Positions 60,522 through 64,000 of a DNA stretch of 64,000 bases are shown here, piece by piece (the first letter of the stretch is position 1; every line of letters starts with the position of its first letter). The stretch is from Pegea sp. RAD2-039. Its lineage: Eukaryota > Chordata > Thaliacea > Salpida > Salpidae. Below the pieces are notes generated by a model that made no database searches, was not told the origin of the DNA, and saw nothing but the letters and a program-made list of their open reading frames with translations. Both the position numbers and the translations under genes were made by a program. The stretch lies in assembly GCA_034620365.1 (NCBI GenBank), contig JAQGEQ010000272.1, positions 496,001 to 560,000 of the forward strand, given 5' to 3'.

Positions 60522-61741
60522 GTTTGGAGTTTGAGTTTAAAATTTCCTAAAATAATAAACCTGGAAACAGAAAAAAAAAACAAGAAAATCTGTTTGTTAA
60601 AAGTTTTCTGTAAGATAACATTTTGAACCAGACAAAAATAATAAGATATATGAAGCTACATAAAGATAAACTAAAGAAGAGTTTTTAAAAAATAAATATT
60701 TTTATGAAAAATTATAAAATGAAAAGATTATGAGATCATTATCTTACTATGATAAACAAATTCAAAAAGAAATTAATCTACTTATATTGAGTTATGTTAG
60801 AAATAATAAGATATATTACAATCTAAGTTTTCTTAACTACATATAAAATAAACAAATATTTAAAAAAAACAAATGAAGCTGTTGTATATTTTACTTTTAA
60901 TTGATAGAGTTAAAATTGTATAAGACTTTTAAATATGTTAAACTAAATTCTATACAAATATATTAATATTCTAAGAAAGTTGTATCAAATAAAATTATCT
61001 ATTAAATTTTTTTGAAAAGGTTTACACATACATAGAGTAATTTTATTCAATATTTTAATTATCCAACTTATTTTGAAATAAATAAATTGCATTCTAAATT
61101 TTTATTAAAATCAACTTTGAAATTATTTTGCTGTAGACTTGAGATTTTGGACTTGTATATTTATTCACCGAAATGTAAATGCTTTTCACAAAATATATAA
61201 TTTAAAAAATTAGAAACTTAAAAAAGTTATAAAATTACTTTTAGTATTGTTGTAAAATTGTAGAACCTTAACTTTGTGTAAAAATTTATCCATGGAACTA
61301 AAAGATCAAGAAAACTCGTGTAATCTTGTGACCAGTTTTAATTTGAGAAGTACTTTATCTAAGTTAAAGATAAAATCAAATGACTTAATAAAAAACATGT
61401 TAAAAAATAAGTACAACTCAGTTATATATCCCACTTAGGTTTCACATCTTCTACGCACGTTGATTACCAAAAGCAAAATTTGTGAGATTGAAAGGTTTTC
61501 TTGGATTGGTTAAAGCGTTTTTACAAGTAAATGAGTCGGTTTTCATTATAGTTTCCTGCTGTAAGTAGCTGGAGCTTCTATGTTTCCTGTTCATCATTGA
61601 TAGAAAAGGTAAATTTCTTCGAATAGAAATTATATTTCCGTTTTTAACACAAAAACCTTTAAAAGTATATTTATGAATATAATGGCTTAAGTTAATTTGC
61701 TATGACCATAGAAAAGTTTTGAATAAACTCAACTAAGAGAT

Positions 61742-61960
61742 ACTTTTAACTTTATTGCTTAGACGTTTATAACTATCGTATTTAATATTAAGTTTCCTGC
61801 ATACCAATCTCATAAATGGTGCCTGAACACACTCAATTTTTTTGATATTGCTAATTTGATATGGCATCCATGCACTGACATCGTATTCAAGAATTGGACG
61901 TACGTACAATTTGAAAAGATTGATAAAAAAATATAGATCCTTAGAATTACAATTCTTTAT
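61742..61960 (-). mobile_element. LINE reverse-transcriptase C-terminal fragment
   Basis: The minus strand encodes VRPILEYDVSAWMPYQISN and KKIECVQAPFMRLVCRKLN, very close to the 15.4-kb copy (SAWMPYQVGD, KLNIKYDSYK). The alignment of the two copies starts at a similar point (aattctaaggatc). This copy ends before the 3' hairpin and tail. It is a fragment of the same family, inactive. Confidence 0.85.
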
Positions 61961-62888
61961 AATAAGGTAGACGAAATTGATTAATTTTGCATATCATAAG
62001 AAAGTCAAATTTTGGTATTTACTGAATCTAACGAACAAAAGATACAAAATGAAAAACAATTTCAAATCAACTTCTTTGATCAAAAGTTTTAAAACTGTCA
62101 TATAATAATATGGCCAGCTTCGGCAGACATATTATAATAATCTAGCGCAGAAATTGTGGAGATCCAGTTGTTACCCATGCAGTTGGATTCCAGTCGCCAC
62201 GCCAACAAGGTTAGGCAGCAGAATAGAAAGACTGATGCAGCTCATTTGGAGTCTTAGAAGCTGCCAAAACAACACCAAGTATAATGACAAACTGCCTACG
62301 AGGTTCCAACACTGGGTAAAATCTGTTAACTTCGGTCTTTTACGTCTCCTAGAAATTTTGTCATAAAACAGACTAACAGAGCTCTTTTACGCAGTTTTTA
62401 TGTACTTTTTCCTTGTCGCAAATATGTGTTCAAAATTGTCAAGTTTCAAAAGTTCAAAATTTTTAAATTGTCATTTTGTACTTCATATAGCTGAAAACCT
62501 TTTTAGATTGTACTTTTGGTTTTGTAAGCGGCTGTTTCTAAATTAGAATTTTTAATGTAGAAAAAAAAATCGACTTTTTTGTAAAATATTTTTCATTAAC
62601 TTTAAATAACTTAAATACATTATATAAATGTCTGATCTCTTTATATGGCTCTTTATATTCAAGAGCTTACATCTGGGTTTCTGTAATCAGAAAAGTTTAC
62701 CATAAAGTTCATTTTGCAGCAAAAGTAAAAACTTTGACTTAAGTTCAACTGATTAAGAATATATAAAAAAAATCAAATATTATTGAGAACATTTTACACC
62801 TGATATTCAACTGAAGTAGATTTTTTGTTATCAATTTCTATATCAATTTTTTAATAATATATTTCTACTATTTAACATTACTTACGAC

Positions 62889-63006
62889 CTATTCATCGTG
62901 CCCCAGCCAACCCCCACCATGAAATATTTTTCTTCGTTTACATTTTCTGGATTATAGTGACCGTTTGCGATGAATTTTTTACTTTCATCACTAAATTTTT
63001 GTAAAC
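62889..63006 (-). pseudogene. Isolated spectrin-repeat-like exon
   Basis: Between an AG acceptor (ggcag, exon start at 63006) and a GT donor (62888) the minus strand is open and reads LQKFSDESKKFIANGHYNPE then NVNEEKYFMVGVGWGTMN. The L..F...S..FIANGHY...NV pattern is typical of the second-third helix region of spectrin repeats. The final part lacks the expected helix C. No partner exons are visible nearby, so it may be an exon of a gene extending over the right edge, or a remnant. Confidence 0.3.
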
Positions 63007-63852
63007 CTGCCTGAGTTACCTTGCTGTTCACTGGCAAGCGGGTTTGCTAATCTCTGGAAAAACAAACAAACCAGCATGAAATTTAAGTAAGCACAGTAAT
63101 AAGAGTAATCAAGTAAGAAAATACTTTAATGCTTAAAAAACGTATGTTGTCTAAACTTTACAAAGTATAATAGTCATATAAAAATAAAATTTTTGTTATG
63201 ATTTGAATAAATTTTGATTACCATTAATATTAAATAATAATATTAAATATTATTATCATATTTCAGTTTTATTAATAAAGTTTACTATTTTTCAAGTTGT
63301 ACTTTTGCTTTTGTTTTGGGGGGTACAGTTTTTGCTTTAATTTCTGATCTTAAAAAATAAACACCAATTTAGTATGACTGCTTTTTAATCACATTGAAAC
63401 GGTTCTAAAATTATTATAAAAAGGTTGTTAAGTTTATACATTGTTATTATGATATAATATTTTTAATATAATTTCCTAATATTAAGGATCAATTCTTTTC
63501 AACTGATATATATAAATTTTATTTTCGTTATGTTATTTTATTAAATTTTTTATTTGAACATTTTAAGAGACATTTAATTATTATCATCCTTTTAATATTT
63601 ATTTAATGGTTTAATTTTATCAATTTTAATTCATTTATTCGACTAGAATGAACTGTTAAGTTTCAATCAATCATAATTTTGTTGATAATTTATTTATTCA
63701 ATTAAACATATTTGTAATAAAAAGTAAACTTTTGTTTTTAAGATAAATCTGTCAAGCCTATCTTTTATAGTTTTGTCTAGAATATCTTTCAAAGTTAATC
63801 AAGTTTTCAAGGTTTAGATGATTATATTAGTATTTCCTGATCTAAAAATAAG

Positions 63853-63904
63853 ATGAGTTTTTTAAAAAGTTATTCAAGACTTTTGGCAACTCAAAGTATT
63901 TTTG
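63853..63904 (+). CDS. First exon of a probable mitochondrial protein (gene continues beyond window)
   Basis: ATG at 63853 encodes MSFLKSYSRLLATQSIF and ends one base into the next codon at a consensus donor G|GTAAGA (63905). The composition (Ser, Leu, Arg, no acidic residues, amphipathic) is that of a mitochondrial targeting presequence. I could not identify the following exon before the window ends. Confidence 0.45.
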
Positions 63905-64000
63905 GTAAGATTTTTATCAATTTTAGATGATAGAAAACAGTTTTTAGGATAAATATGGAAATAAGATATTTTTTCTTGATATTAAGTTTCTAAAATATTA

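Larger units (their letters stand above)
60550..63840. other. Gene-poor right-hand interval
   Basis: AT-rich. It contains a LINE fragment (61.74-61.96 kb), an unassigned GC-richer segment at about 62.1-62.36 kb and an isolated spectrin-like exon (62889-63006). Nothing else is supported. Confidence 0.5.

Noticed and set aside
59992..60550. Plus-strand frames of 65 and 89 codons
   Set aside because: Antisense shadows of the conserved DRG1 GTPase domain.
62100..62160. gcttcggcagacatattata resembles the 5' stem-loop of U6 snRNA
   Set aside because: Only about 16 bases match. The invariant ACAGAGA and AGC elements are missing downstream and there is no terminator, so at most a relic or chance.
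1..64000. CRISPR arrays, bacterial operons, prophage or IS elements
   Set aside because: The spliceosomal introns and animal gene families show nuclear animal DNA. The tandem repeats lack repeat-spacer structure.

Overview
The window is AT-rich nuclear DNA from an animal, almost certainly a tunicate (ascidian or relative). The strongest evidence is an intronless prohormone at 17968-18507 carrying three GnRH decapeptides of the QHWS....PG type. Triplet GnRH precursors of this kind are known from Ciona. The compact GT-AG introns (about 50 nt, down to 34 nt) and the animal genes (p53/p63/p73, Kelch-like 1/4/5, CDV3, MPND, extended synaptotagmin, DRG1) fit. I cannot name the species, and no bacterial features are present.

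Layout, left to right. 3-119: C-terminal exon of an unidentified coiled-coil gene (+). 1791-2604: secreted SOUL/heme-binding protein (-, 4 exons), with a CRE-like tandem array at its stop codon. 3659-7939: Kelch-like protein of the KLHL1/4/5 group (-, 10 exons), with a purine-rich minisatellite in its last intron. 7940-11179: gene-poor. 11180-12841: CDV3 homologue (+, 7 exons). 12842-17967: gene-poor, with a decayed LINE at about 15.4-16.15 kb. 17968-18507: GnRH precursor (-). 18508-25359: gene desert. 25360-32860: p53/p63/p73 gene (-, 15 exons, with a candidate extra 5' exon at about 34.0-34.1 kb). 34.1-41.4 kb: desert with a LINE 3' fragment. 41476-43789: MPND homologue (RAMA plus MPN domains; +, 11 exons). 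46005-48045: coiled-coil protein with an N-terminal PIP-box-like motif (+, 11 exons). 48660-53418: extended synaptotagmin (-, about 20 exons). 53956-54138: possible 39-residue micropeptide gene (+). 57169-59202: unidentified single-pass membrane protein (-). 59427-60521: intronless DRG1 GTPase (-), only 224 bp upstream of the membrane-protein gene. 60.5-63.85 kb: gene-poor, with a LINE fragment and a spectrin-repeat-like orphan exon. 63853-63904: first exon of a probable mitochondrial protein (+), which runs off the right edge.

These genes do not form a single pathway; this is a normal stretch of chromosome with unrelated neighbours. I built the exon models by reading splice sites, checking that phases close and comparing with remembered family sequences. 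Most genes close perfectly in frame. Unresolved junctions are stated in the entries: the KLHL exon 1/2 acceptor, the p53 5' end, the E-Syt membrane hairpin and C2B end, and the middle of the membrane-protein gene. The most noteworthy points are the GnRH peptides, which I do not recognise from any species, the p53-family gene without a SAM domain but with a stop-free 54-nt intron inside the DNA-binding domain, and the RAMA-MPN protein.
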